Program-made: the position numbers and the translations under genes
NCBI RefSeq assembly: GCF_900115075.1
Contig: NZ_FOVG01000001.1
Span: 124,001-188,000, forward strand
DNA: 64,000 nucleotides
Origin: Candidatus Pantoea varia
Lineage (GTDB): Bacteria; Pseudomonadota; Gammaproteobacteria; Enterobacterales; Enterobacteriaceae
Direction of reading: 5' to 3'
Shown here: positions 10,316 through 18,257 of the stretch, one piece after another
Position numbering within the stretch: position 1 is the first letter of the stretch
How the letters are laid out: the number at the start of each line of letters is the position of its first letter
Notes under the pieces: generated by a model
Told to the model about the DNA's origin: nothing
What the model saw: the letters and a program-made list of their open reading frames with translations, nothing else
Database searches by the model: none

Positions 10316-11896
10316 ATGACGACGGAAAATATCCATAAGCATCGCATTCTGATTCTCGATTTCGGCTCCCAATATACTCAGCTGGTTGCACGTCGCGTGC
10401 GCGAACTCGGCGTTTACTGTGAACTCTGGGCATGGGATGTCACCGAAGAGCAGATTCGCCAGTTCAATCCAAGCGGCATCATCCTTTCCGGTGGCCCGGA
10501 AAGCACCACGGAACTGAACAGCCCGCGCGCACCTGAATATGTCTTCAACGCTGGCGTGCCGGTGCTGGGCGTCTGCTACGGTATGCAGACCATGGCGATG
10601 CAGCTGGGCGGCACCGTTGCTGGCTCTAACGAGCGTGAGTTTGGTTATGCGCAGGTTGAAGTCACTACGCCAAGCGCGCTGGTTCGCGATATCGAAGATG
10701 CGATTAGCGCCGCCGGTAAACCGCTGCTGGATGTCTGGATGAGCCACGGCGACAAAGTCACGGCGATCCCGGCTGACTTTGTGACCGTTGCCAGCACAGA
10801 AACCTGTCCGTTCGCCATCATGGCCAACGAAGAGAAGCGTTTCTACGGCGTGCAGTTCCACCCGGAAGTCACCCATACGCGTCAGGGTCTGCGGATGCTT
10901 GAGCGCTTCATCATCGACATCTGTGAATGTGAAGCCCTGTGGACGCCAGCCAAAATCATTGAAGATGCCGTTGAGCGCCTGCGTGAGCAGGTGGGTAACG
11001 ATAAAGTCATCCTTGGCCTGTCTGGCGGCGTGGACTCCTCTGTGACGGCGATGCTGCTGCATCGCGCCATTGGCGACCGTCTGACCTGCGTGTTCGTGGA
11101 TAACGGCCTGCTACGCCTGAACGAAGCAGAACAGGTGATGGATATGTTTGGCGACCACTTTGGTCTCAACATCATCCATGTCCCGGCTGAGATGCGCTTC
11201 CTGGACGCGCTGGCGGGTATTGATGAACCTGAAGCCAAGCGTAAAACCATCGGCCGCGTCTTTGTGGAAGTGTTCGACGAAGAAGCACTGAAGCTGCAGG
11301 ACGTTAAGTGGCTGGCGCAGGGCACCATCTATCCTGACGTGATTGAGTCGGCGGCGTCTGCCACCGGTAAAGCGCACGTCATCAAGTCGCACCACAACGT
11401 CGGTGGCCTGCCGAAAGAGATGAAGATGGGCCTGGTTGAGCCGCTGAAAGAGCTGTTCAAAGATGAAGTGCGTAAGATTGGTCTGGAGCTGGGCCTGCCG
11501 TACGACATGCTGTTCCGCCATCCGTTCCCGGGCCCGGGTCTGGGCGTGCGTGTGCTGGGTGAAGTGAAGAAAGAGTATTGCGACCTGCTGCGTCGTGCTG
11601 ATGCCATCTTCATCGAAGAGTTACATAAAGCGGACCTCTACAACAAAGTCAGCCAGGCGTTCACCGTCTTCCTGCCGGTCCGCTCGGTCGGCGTGATGGG
11701 TGATGGTCGTAAATATGACTGGGTTGTCTCGCTGCGTGCGGTGGAAACCATCGACTTTATGACCGCACACTGGGCGCATCTGCCTTATGATTTCCTGGGT
11801 CGTGTCTCTAACCGCATCATCAATGAAGTCGACGGTATTTCCCGCGTTGTTTATGACATCAGCGGTAAGCCACCGGCGACCATTGAGTGGGAATGA
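10316..11896 (+). CDS. guaA: GMP synthase (glutamine-hydrolysing)
   Basis: GuaA converts XMP to GMP using ATP and ammonia from glutamine. The 526-residue product has a class I glutamine amidotransferase domain with the nucleophile in GVCYGMQ (Cys87) and the FHPEVTHT histidine/glutamate pair. The ATP pyrophosphatase domain follows, with the P-loop LSGGVDSS, then the C-terminal dimerisation domain ending KPPATIEWE. It matches the E. coli protein almost throughout. The 3' end of guaA is a recognised integration hotspot for genomic islands, relevant to the block that follows. Confidence 0.98.
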   Translation: MTTENIHKHRILILDFGSQYTQLVARRVRELGVYCELWAWDVTEEQIRQFNPSGIILSGGPESTTELNSPRAPEYVFNAGVPVLGVCYGMQTMAMQLGGTVAGSNEREFGYAQVEVTTPSALVRDIEDAISAAGKPLLDVWMSHGDKVTAIPADFVTVASTETCPFAIMANEEKRFYGVQFHPEVTHTRQGLRMLERFIIDICECEALWTPAKIIEDAVERLREQVGNDKVILGLSGGVDSSVTAMLLHRAIGDRLTCVFVDNGLLRLNEAEQVMDMFGDHFGLNIIHVPAEMRFLDALAGIDEPEAKRKTIGRVFVEVFDEEALKLQDVKWLAQGTIYPDVIESAASATGKAHVIKSHHNVGGLPKEMKMGLVEPLKELFKDEVRKIGLELGLPYDMLFRHPFPGPGLGVRVLGEVKKEYCDLLRRADAIFIEELHKADLYNKVSQAFTVFLPVRSVGVMGDGRKYDWVVSLRAVETIDFMTAHWAHLPYDFLGRVSNRIINEVDGISRVVYDISGKPPATIEWE

Positions 11897-11936
11897 TTTC
11901 GCGACTGGCAACACCCTGAACGTGAAAGCAGTAAAA

Positions 11937-11970
11937 CATCTCTAAGCCCGCGTCATAGCGGGCTTTTTTG
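11937..11970 (+). terminator. guaA terminator; left copy of a flanking direct repeat
   Basis: The hairpin GCCCGC-GTCATA-GCGGGC (11946-11963) is followed by TTTTTT. The 34-bp segment recurs, slightly degraded, at 16041-16074 in the same orientation, so the xyloside island lies between two terminator copies. Confidence 0.85.
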
Positions 11971-12000
11971 TGTCTGGTATTTTTGATTTTTTTCAGACTG

Positions 12001-12171
12001 GCAATGGATATTATGATTGCTCTCAAAATCTTTGCCGGTAGCTCTGATTATATCTTTCCTTCGCGCTACGATTACGATGCGCCAATACGTAGCGCTACCG
12101 TAAATCGTTTTTCAACGCTGACGCCTCAGCTGGCATAGAAAGAAGGGGAGCCGTTGCCTGAGTTTGCATAA
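12001..12171 (+). pseudogene. Fragment of a tyrosine-recombinase (P4-type) integrase
   Basis: In the frame of ATG 12013 the translation contains SDYIFPSRYDYDAPIRSATV, which resembles the segment of P4/CP4-type integrases just before the catalytic HxLRR box (typically FPSR...P.S..T.NR). An in-frame TAG at 12136 is followed in the same frame by KEGEPLPEFA, matching the usual LPEF motif, and then TAA at 12169. The flanking catalytic boxes are absent. It reads as a truncated, stop-interrupted remnant. It begins 31 bases inside the left terminator repeat, where an island integrase would be expected. Confidence 0.7.
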
Positions 12172-12570
12172 AAAACGCCTTAATTTAAGGTGTGGCAAAT
12201 AAATGACTGTTACCTATACTCAATGTTCATAGCCGGTTGATCAATTACGTTATTTCACTCTTGCATTGAGATAATTCGCAAGTGTGAGCCATCCCGCAAA
12301 ATTAAGGTTATATATTGAATCTTCTTTATCACAGAGAGGAGGCACTACGCGAAATTAAATGCCTGCTTAGTATGGTAGTTCATTTGCTGAAGATATCGTC
12401 TATGCGCGGTCAATTTATGCTTCGCATAGGGGGCTTTAAATGACTTTTGTCTCGATGGTCACATAAATAAAAAAACATAATTAATTAATTTAAAAACATA
12501 ATAGATTCTCCTGGGTTACTTGTGTCAGAAAGTGTTCCACCGACACAGAAGAACCGGAGATCTGATTAGA
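12172..12570. other. AT-rich 400-bp gap upstream of the xyloside genes
   Basis: No gene was recognised. An inverted repeat CTATGCG/CGCATAG (12400-12406 and 12423-12429) and a very AT-rich stretch (12465-12505) could hold the operator and promoter of the transporter gene. No confident -35/-10 pair was identified. Confidence 0.3.
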
Positions 12571-14025
12571 ATGTGTAATAACATAATGCGAGGCCGGTAT
12601 GATGAATATCATAAATTAACCCGCGGAGAGCGTATTGGTTATGGCATGGGGGACTTTGCGCAAAACCTGGTTTTCGGTACCATTGGCGGTTTTCTGGCGC
12701 TTCACATGTTGACTGTGAATACAATAAGTACAGCAACAGCCGGATTTATATTCCTTTTTGTCCGTATTATTAACGTGTTATGGGACCCGATGGTGGGAAC
12801 TTATGTTGATAAAAAAAGCTCTCTTGCCGGAAAATACCGTCCCTGGCTTTTAAGAGCAGGTGTTCCACTTGTTATCCTTTCCGCTCTACTTTTTGCTCCC
12901 ATCCCAGGTATCCAGGGTTCCGTCACTTTTGCATTTGTTATTTATTTAGTTTTGGATTTGGTTTATTCAGTAGTGAATATCCCATATGGTTCACTTAATG
13001 CTTCTCTGACAAGAGATCCTGAATCTATTGATAAACTGACCAGCACACGTATGATGCTGGCTAATAGTGCAAATCTTCTTGTCTATACACTATTCCCAAT
13101 GTTCGTACAAATGGCCTCACCAAAAGATCGAAGCCTGAAAGATACCGGTTTTTTTGGCCTTAAACTCAATATGGGCAATTATACCGATCCCTCAGCTAAC
13201 TACGCGTGGTTTAGTGTTTACTCAATCTATATGCTGATCGGCGCGGTTGCACTTTTCATCTGTTATAAATTTACGAAAGAACGTGTGGTTGCGACGCCCG
13301 AACAAACAGCCAATGTAAAAGCGACTGATTTGTTCCATGAACTCAGACACAACCGACCGCTTATCATTCTCGGATTGTTTTTCATGCTGGCCTTTACGTT
13401 CATGTTTTTCATGAATACCGTAAATGGCTTTTTCAATCAGTACGTTGTTGACCACTCAGAGTGGATGGGCGCTATCGGCCTGGTCGCCTCAATTCCGGGT
13501 ATTGTTTTCCCTGTTTTCTGGCCCAGACTGAAGAAAATTTTTGGTAAAAAAGGCTTCTTCCATCTGTTCCTCGGCATGTTTATTGTCGGTGAACTATTAA
13601 CGTATATTTGGTCACGCGAAGGAATGCATGATGCACTTTGGCTGGCTTATATTTCAACATTCATTAAACAGTGGGGCTTAAGTTCGGCGACTGGCTTCAT
13701 GTGGGCACTTGTCCCTGAAGTGGTCGCTTATGGCGAATTAAAAAGCGGAAAACGAAATACCGCCATTATTAATGCCATTATGGGACTCTTTTTCAAAGTG
13801 GGTTTTACCCTTGGTGGCGCGATCCCACTTTGGTTACTGGCCGCATATGGCTTCAACGAAAAAGGGGGTCAGCAAAGTGCAAATGCTATCGACGGAATAA
13901 TTATTACAGCGATTTGGGTTCCAATAGTGTTAGCCGCCATTGCGATGATCGTCATTCAGGTCTATCCCATCTCAGACAAACATGTCACAGATATCAATCG
14001 TCAGCTTGATGAGGTACGTGTGTAG
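12571..14025 (+). CDS. GPH-family sugar (probable xyloside/xylo-oligosaccharide) cation symporter
   Basis: This protein of about 484 residues belongs to the glycoside-pentoside-hexuronide:cation symporter family, with roughly twelve hydrophobic segments. The N-terminal signature LTRGERIGYGMGDFAQNLVF is typical of YagG/YicJ/XynP-type transporters. It sits 59 bases upstream of a GH43 beta-xylosidase, the same pairing as yagG-yagH of E. coli and xynP-xynB elsewhere, which points to import of xylosides or xylo-oligosaccharides. ATG 12571 is used, with CGGAGA 11-16 bases upstream; ATG 12586 is an alternative. Base composition is visibly more AT-rich than the flanking core genes, suggesting acquisition. 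Confidence 0.85.
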   Translation: MCNNIMRGRYDEYHKLTRGERIGYGMGDFAQNLVFGTIGGFLALHMLTVNTISTATAGFIFLFVRIINVLWDPMVGTYVDKKSSLAGKYRPWLLRAGVPLVILSALLFAPIPGIQGSVTFAFVIYLVLDLVYSVVNIPYGSLNASLTRDPESIDKLTSTRMMLANSANLLVYTLFPMFVQMASPKDRSLKDTGFFGLKLNMGNYTDPSANYAWFSVYSIYMLIGAVALFICYKFTKERVVATPEQTANVKATDLFHELRHNRPLIILGLFFMLAFTFMFFMNTVNGFFNQYVVDHSEWMGAIGLVASIPGIVFPVFWPRLKKIFGKKGFFHLFLGMFIVGELLTYIWSREGMHDALWLAYISTFIKQWGLSSATGFMWALVPEVVAYGELKSGKRNTAIINAIMGLFFKVGFTLGGAIPLWLLAAYGFNEKGGQQSANAIDGIIITAIWVPIVLAAIAMIVIQVYPISDKHVTDINRQLDEVRV

Positions 14026-14084
14026 TTTGAAGAATTAACGATGAAACTAAAAAAATCAGCTTAAAAATTAAAAGGTATGATTAT

Positions 14085-15764
14085 ATGTCTCTGATTCAAA
14101 ACCCTATCTTACCTGGCTTTAATGCCGATCCCAGCATTATTCGTGTAGAAGATACCTACTATATTGCGAACTCTACATTTGAGTGGTTCCCGGGTGTTCG
14201 TTTACATGAGTCAAAAGATCTGAAGCACTGGAATCTTCTCCCCGCTCCATTATCAACCACCGCGCTTTTAGATATGAAAGGAAATCCAGCGTCTGGGGGT
14301 ATTTGGGCACCAGCGCTTTCGTATGCTGATGATAAGTTCTGGTTAGTCTATACGGATGTAAAAATCACCGAAGGCGCCTTTAAAGACATGACGAATTATC
14401 TGACTACAGCCACTGATATACGTGGTCCATGGACAGATCCCATTAAACTTAATGGTGTCGGTTTTGACGCTTCACTTTTTCATGATGACGATGGTCGTAA
14501 ATATGTTATTCAACAAACATGGGATCATCGGGAGTATCATCATCCTTTTAATGGCATCACGTTAACTGAGCTTGATACACACACGCTGAAATTAAAACCA
14601 GAAACTGCGCGAACAATTTATCGTGGTACTGCCGTTGCCCTGGTTGAGGGACCACACCTCTACAAACTGAACGGATATTATTATATTTTTGCTGCTCAAG
14701 GCGGGACCGTTTTCACCCACCAGGAAGTTGTGGCGCGTTCAAAAACATTAGATGCCAACAGCTTTGAAACACAACCAGGGGACGTGTTCTTAACCAATAT
14801 GGATACGCCAGACAGCTATATTCAAAAACAGGGGCATGGCTCGTTGGTCTCAACCCCCAAAGGGGAATGGTATTATGCTTCGCTTTGCGCGCGTCCGTGG
14901 AATCGTGCCGGTGAGTCCGCCTACGACCCTCGTGGTTGGTCTACCCTGGGAAGAGAAACGTCTATCCAGAAAGTGTATTGGGATAAAGATGACTGGCCAC
15001 GTATTACAGGAGGTCACGGTGGACGAACGTTTGTCGAAGGGCCAGTGGATGCGATTTATACCGAAAGCGCAAAAGATCATAGCCAGCACGATGAGTTTAT
15101 AACGCCGACACTTGATCTCAACTGGAATACACTCCGCGTCCCGTTCACCGAAAAAATGGGAACGACGGGCGATGGAAAGTTAACCTTAACAGGCCAGGGA
15201 TCGCTAGCGAATACCCATGACCTTTCGCTGATTGCCCGACGCTGGCAAGCCTTTTATTTTGACGCGCAAGTTAAAGTTAAATTTGAGCCATTTAATTATC
15301 AACAAATGGCAGGGTTAACGAATTATTATAACGATCGCCATTGGAGCTTTGTTTTCATTACCTGGAATGAAATTAATGGAGCAGTTATCGAAGTTGGTGA
15401 GAATAATCGTGGGAAATATACCTCCTGTTTGAAAGATGATGCTATTAAGATCCCATGCGATACAAAATATCTCTGGTTCCGTACGAAAGTTCGAAAGGAA
15501 ACGTATACATATGAATATAGCTTTGACGGGGTCAATTTTACTGAGATACCTGTCAAATTAGATTCCGCTATTCTTTCAGATGATTATGTACTGCAAAGTT
15601 ATGGGGGGTTCTTTACTGGGGCATTTGTTGGCCTCGCAGTTGTTGACTATTCTGGTTATGCTGCCAGTGCCGAGTTTTATCATTTCAATTATCAGGAATT
15701 GGGTGATTTTCTAATTGAAAATAACACATTTAGTTGGGATGCCAGTGAATCACGATTTAATTAA
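14085..15764 (+). CDS. GH43 beta-xylosidase (XynB/YagH-like)
   Basis: This 559-residue cytoplasmic enzyme (no signal peptide) is expected to release xylose from the non-reducing end of xylo-oligosaccharides. The three GH43 carboxylates are in place: the general base Asp15 in NADPS, the pKa modulator Asp128 in GFDASLF, and the general acid Glu188 in VEGPHLY. A C-terminal beta-sandwich (about 330-559) fits the usual beta-xylosidase layout. It is probably co-transcribed with the upstream symporter, so cleavage follows uptake. Some GH43 enzymes also act on arabinosides, so substrate is inferred. AT-rich like its neighbour. Confidence 0.9.
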   Translation: MSLIQNPILPGFNADPSIIRVEDTYYIANSTFEWFPGVRLHESKDLKHWNLLPAPLSTTALLDMKGNPASGGIWAPALSYADDKFWLVYTDVKITEGAFKDMTNYLTTATDIRGPWTDPIKLNGVGFDASLFHDDDGRKYVIQQTWDHREYHHPFNGITLTELDTHTLKLKPETARTIYRGTAVALVEGPHLYKLNGYYYIFAAQGGTVFTHQEVVARSKTLDANSFETQPGDVFLTNMDTPDSYIQKQGHGSLVSTPKGEWYYASLCARPWNRAGESAYDPRGWSTLGRETSIQKVYWDKDDWPRITGGHGGRTFVEGPVDAIYTESAKDHSQHDEFITPTLDLNWNTLRVPFTEKMGTTGDGKLTLTGQGSLANTHDLSLIARRWQAFYFDAQVKVKFEPFNYQQMAGLTNYYNDRHWSFVFITWNEINGAVIEVGENNRGKYTSCLKDDAIKIPCDTKYLWFRTKVRKETYTYEYSFDGVNFTEIPVKLDSAILSDDYVLQSYGGFFTGAFVGLAVVDYSGYAASAEFYHFNYQELGDFLIENNTFSWDASESRFN

Positions 15765-15793
15765 ATAGTAACGTGTGAATTCAGCTAATAAGT

Positions 15794-15850
15794 GCAACGC
15801 CAGCCTTAATGCTAAGGATGGCGTTGCGCCTGATAAGCGCATCAGTCTCT
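15794..15850. repeat. Large imperfect palindrome and REP-like sequence after the xylosidase
   Basis: CAACGCCA-g-CCTTA-ATGC-TAAGG-a-TGGCGTTG forms a 13-bp stem with one mismatch (15794-15825). It runs into CGCCTGATAAGCGCATCAG, which resembles the GCCTGATAAGCG/CGCATCAGGC units of E. coli REP/BIME elements. There is no T-tract, so mRNA 3'-end stabilisation is likelier than simple termination. From 15851 to 16040 nothing else was recognised. Confidence 0.45.
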
Positions 15851-16040
15851 GATGTTGGATGGGGCTGTGCACAAAATTATCGTATGGAATCCTTGCTGTA
15901 ATTTTAATGAGCGAGATGGATTACTCACTATTAACAATGATAATGTTTAATCCCATTTAAGGGAGGAGAGTCCGGACACAGAACAGACCGGAGCCCGGAT
16001 ACATCCCAGGACTCCGTCATCAACCTGATGGCTTCACTTT

Positions 16041-16074
16041 CATTTCTAAGCCCGCCGCACAGCGGATTTTTTTG
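16041..16074 (+). repeat. Right copy of the guaA-terminator direct repeat
   Basis: The segment matches 11937-11970 at about 29 of 34 positions, including TCTAAGCCCGC and a CAGCGGA-TTTTTTTG tail. The stem is weaker than in the left copy (GCCCGC against GCGGAT). It marks the right boundary of the AT-rich xyloside block. Confidence 0.6.
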
Positions 16075-16311
16075 CCAGCGGGACAGGCCATTCTGCCCGC
16101 GGTTTTAACCTTTCAGCGCATCACTGGCCGACGCTGGCGTTTTATTGTTCACTTTAACGAAAATTGCGCTATTCTGCTCTGCAGTAGGGAGACGCGCGCC
16201 ACACTTGTCGCCAGCCTTTACCCGCCGCTTTTATTCAATATCCCAAAGCCGTCCCTTGTAAAATCGTCTGTTCAGCAGATGTTGCCATTTATTGTCTTCA
16301 GGAATGTTGTC

Positions 16312-17085
16312 ATGCTCTCACTCAAAGTGTTCAGCCTGTTTTTTGTTGCCGTACTGCTGCTGTCGCTGGGTGCCAGCATCGCGCAGGCGACGCGTCACGG
16401 CGAAACCGCACAGCCGGGTGGCTGGGCCACTGCCCGGCGGGATTCGGCCGGAATCGCGCCTGATCCGCGTGCGTTATCTAACCTGGCTATTGTGCAGGTT
16501 TATGCCGCGCCGACTTACGGCTGGAAAGGGCGGGTGGCGGTCCATCCCTGGATCATCTTCAAGCGCGCAGGTGAAACGCGCTACACGCGCTATGAAGTGA
16601 TTAGCTGGGGCAGTGGCGATAAGGTCCGGCGCAACACTAACCTGCCGGATGGTTACTGGTATGGCGCCAGACCGCGACTGCTGGTGGAACATCGCGGACC
16701 GGAAGCCGAAGCGATGATCCCGCAGATAGAAGCCGCCATTAAATCCTATCCCTGGCCGACAACCTATCGCGCCTGGCCCGGACCGAACAGCAACACTTTC
16801 CTGGCACACATTGGCCGCGAAGTTCCGGCTTTAAGACTGGATTTGCCTGCTAACGCGCTGGGCAAAGATTACCGCCCGCTGTGGCGTCCTGTCGGGCTGC
16901 CGCCATCCGGGCGCGGTGTGCAGGTGTCAATTCTGGGTGTGGCGGGTGTGACGCTGGGTGCGGAAGAGGGATTTGAAGTGAACCTGCTGGGGCTTAACAT
17001 GGGTCTCGATTTCACGCCGTTCCGGCTGCGTCTGCCGTTTATCGGTGGCCTGGGCAATGACAACCTTCAGAAGGATAAGCCCTGA
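16312..17085 (+). CDS. DUF3750 family protein
   Basis: This 257-residue protein of unknown function has an N-terminal hydrophobic segment (about 1-26, ending SIAQA) that is a probable signal peptide or membrane anchor, suggesting a periplasmic location. The body carries the family's conserved blocks: VHPWIIFKRAG, TYRAWPGPNSNTFLAHIGRE and LNMGLDFTPFRLRLPFIGGLG. ATG 16312 is chosen because AGGAA lies about 8 bases upstream and the hydrophobic segment then begins the protein; the open frame extends back to 16072. The SNTF/H region is reminiscent of LD-transpeptidase-like or hydrolase folds, but I cannot assign an activity. Confidence 0.8.
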   Translation: MLSLKVFSLFFVAVLLLSLGASIAQATRHGETAQPGGWATARRDSAGIAPDPRALSNLAIVQVYAAPTYGWKGRVAVHPWIIFKRAGETRYTRYEVISWGSGDKVRRNTNLPDGYWYGARPRLLVEHRGPEAEAMIPQIEAAIKSYPWPTTYRAWPGPNSNTFLAHIGREVPALRLDLPANALGKDYRPLWRPVGLPPSGRGVQVSILGVAGVTLGAEEGFEVNLLGLNMGLDFTPFRLRLPFIGGLGNDNLQKDKP

Positions 17086-17091
17086 CTCTCT

Positions 17092-17109
17092 GGCCCCGCT
17101 AGCGGGGCC
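17092..17109 (+). terminator. Hairpin after the DUF3750 gene
   Basis: GGCCCCGCTAGCGGGGCC is a perfect 18-bp palindrome just after the stop codon, followed by GTTTCG. The T-tract is poor. It may also serve the converging YodC-like gene. Confidence 0.55.
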
Positions 17110-17117
17110 GTTTCGAC

Positions 17118-17297
17118 TCAGCACACGCCAAAGTCACCCTCTTCATGATAGAGATTGACGCTCTCTGCCTTCACTTCGATCTCTTTCTTCGCCGCATCAT
17201 CAACGCGTGCGCACCACAGGGTGTCGCCTTCGACGCGCAGCACCTGCATTTTAGGTCCGCCGGTTTTCGATTGAACAAAATCCTCTGCTTTAAACAT
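17118..17297 (-). CDS. YodC-like small protein (DUF2158)
   Basis: The 59-residue protein contains the DUF2158 pattern, F...FVQSKTGGPKMQVL followed by a short beta-strand region (LWCARVDD), as in E. coli YodC. Function is unknown. ATG 17297 has GGAG 7-10 bases upstream on the minus strand and gives the usual family length; the frame remains open to 17426 without a comparable ribosome site. It converges with the DUF3750 gene. Confidence 0.78.
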   Translation of the reverse strand: MFKAEDFVQSKTGGPKMQVLRVEGDTLWCARVDDAAKKEIEVKAESVNLYHEEGDFGVC

Positions 17298-17490
17298 TTT
17301 ATCTCCGCTGTTTGCTGTTGCTGCTGCCAGACTACTGCTGGCGATGATGATTTTTTGCGTAACGTTTTCCAGTTTATACCCTGACCGTTTTACTGCGAGA
17401 AAAAGTCTGCGCATGCTGAGCCGCATTAAGAAATATTCATCAGGTTGTCAGTTGACAACCCATTAATTCGGCGTCAGAATAGGGACACAC

Positions 17491-17736
17491 ATGGCAAGGA
17501 AGCGGCATCCCAATAAAGAGATCGAGACGGCGTTACGTTACGCTGAATCCCAGGGCTGGCTGGTCGTCACAGGCGGTCATCACGCCTGGGGCAAGATGTA
17601 CTGCCCGAAAAATCTGTTGATGTGCCGATGTGTGGAGTTTTGTCTGACCTGCATCTGGAGCACACCAAAAAACGCGCATCAGCATGCCCGTGCGCTGCGG
17701 CGTGTGGTTGATCACTGTCACTATCTGAAGTCCTGA
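17491..17736 (+). CDS. HicA-like small Cys-rich protein, first gene of a two-gene module
   Basis: The 81-residue basic protein opens MARKRHPNKEIETALRYAES and continues GWLVV..GGHHAWGKMYCP, a layout like the small HicA mRNA-binding fold (alpha helix, then GW, then a strand with a GxHH/GSHH-type histidine). It has six cysteines (38, 45, 47, 51, 54, 76) in the MCRCVEFCLTC region, suggesting metal binding not usual in HicA. It is followed after 20 bases by a helix-turn-helix protein, the arrangement of many toxin-antitoxin pairs. A toxin role is inferred from fold and context only. Confidence 0.6.
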   Translation: MARKRHPNKEIETALRYAESQGWLVVTGGHHAWGKMYCPKNLLMCRCVEFCLTCIWSTPKNAHQHARALRRVVDHCHYLKS

Positions 17737-17756
17737 TGCAGCACAAGGAGAGGCAT

Positions 17757-18254
17757 ATGGAATATTGTTTTACACTGCGGTTCAGCCTGCCGGAAGACCA
17801 TGCGCCGGTGGATGAGATGCTGGAAACGCTGGCAGCAGCAGGCTGTGATGATGCACTGATCGGTCTGGGTATGCCGGGGCGCATTGCACTGGAGTTTACC
17901 CGGGAGTCTGATTCTGCAACGGATGTTTTGATGCAGGCGGAACAGGATGTGCTGCGCGCAATACCGGGCGCCGCGCTGGTGGAAGCGGCACCTGATTTTG
18001 TGGGATTGACGGATGTGGCGGAGATCATCGGCATGACGCGTCAGAATATGCGTAAGCTGATGCTCAGCCATCGCCCGCCGTTTCCGCTGCCGGTGCATGA
18101 CGGTAAAACCGCCATCTGGCACTTAGCGGATGTGCTGGAGTGGCTGAGCCAGCGTGGCAACTATACGCTGCCTGCGGCGACCCGTGAGCTGGCACAGGTG
18201 ACGCGCCAGCGCAATCTTAACGGGTCGCTACAACGTTACGGCCTGCATGCCTGA
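17757..18254 (+). CDS. Helix-turn-helix DNA-binding protein paired with the HicA-like protein
   Basis: The 165-residue protein has two parts. An N-terminal alpha/beta domain of about 80 residues contains GCDDALIGLGMPGRIALEF. The C-terminal DNA-binding domain has the helix-turn-helix LTDVAEIIGMTRQNMRKLML at 84-103, followed by AIWHLADVLEWL, a pattern seen in AlpA/excisionase-like winged helices. ATG 17757 has AAGGAGAGG just upstream. It probably regulates its own two-gene operon and may neutralise the upstream partner. It converges with mgtE, the two stop codons being three bases apart. Confidence 0.65.
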   Translation: MEYCFTLRFSLPEDHAPVDEMLETLAAAGCDDALIGLGMPGRIALEFTRESDSATDVLMQAEQDVLRAIPGAALVEAAPDFVGLTDVAEIIGMTRQNMRKLMLSHRPPFPLPVHDGKTAIWHLADVLEWLSQRGNYTLPAATRELAQVTRQRNLNGSLQRYGLHA

Positions 18255-18257
18255 AGA

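Noticed and set aside
12287-12303. TGTGAGCCATCCCGCA as a CRP site upstream of the xyloside genes
   Set aside because: Only the left half (TGTGA) fits; the right half does not match TCACA.
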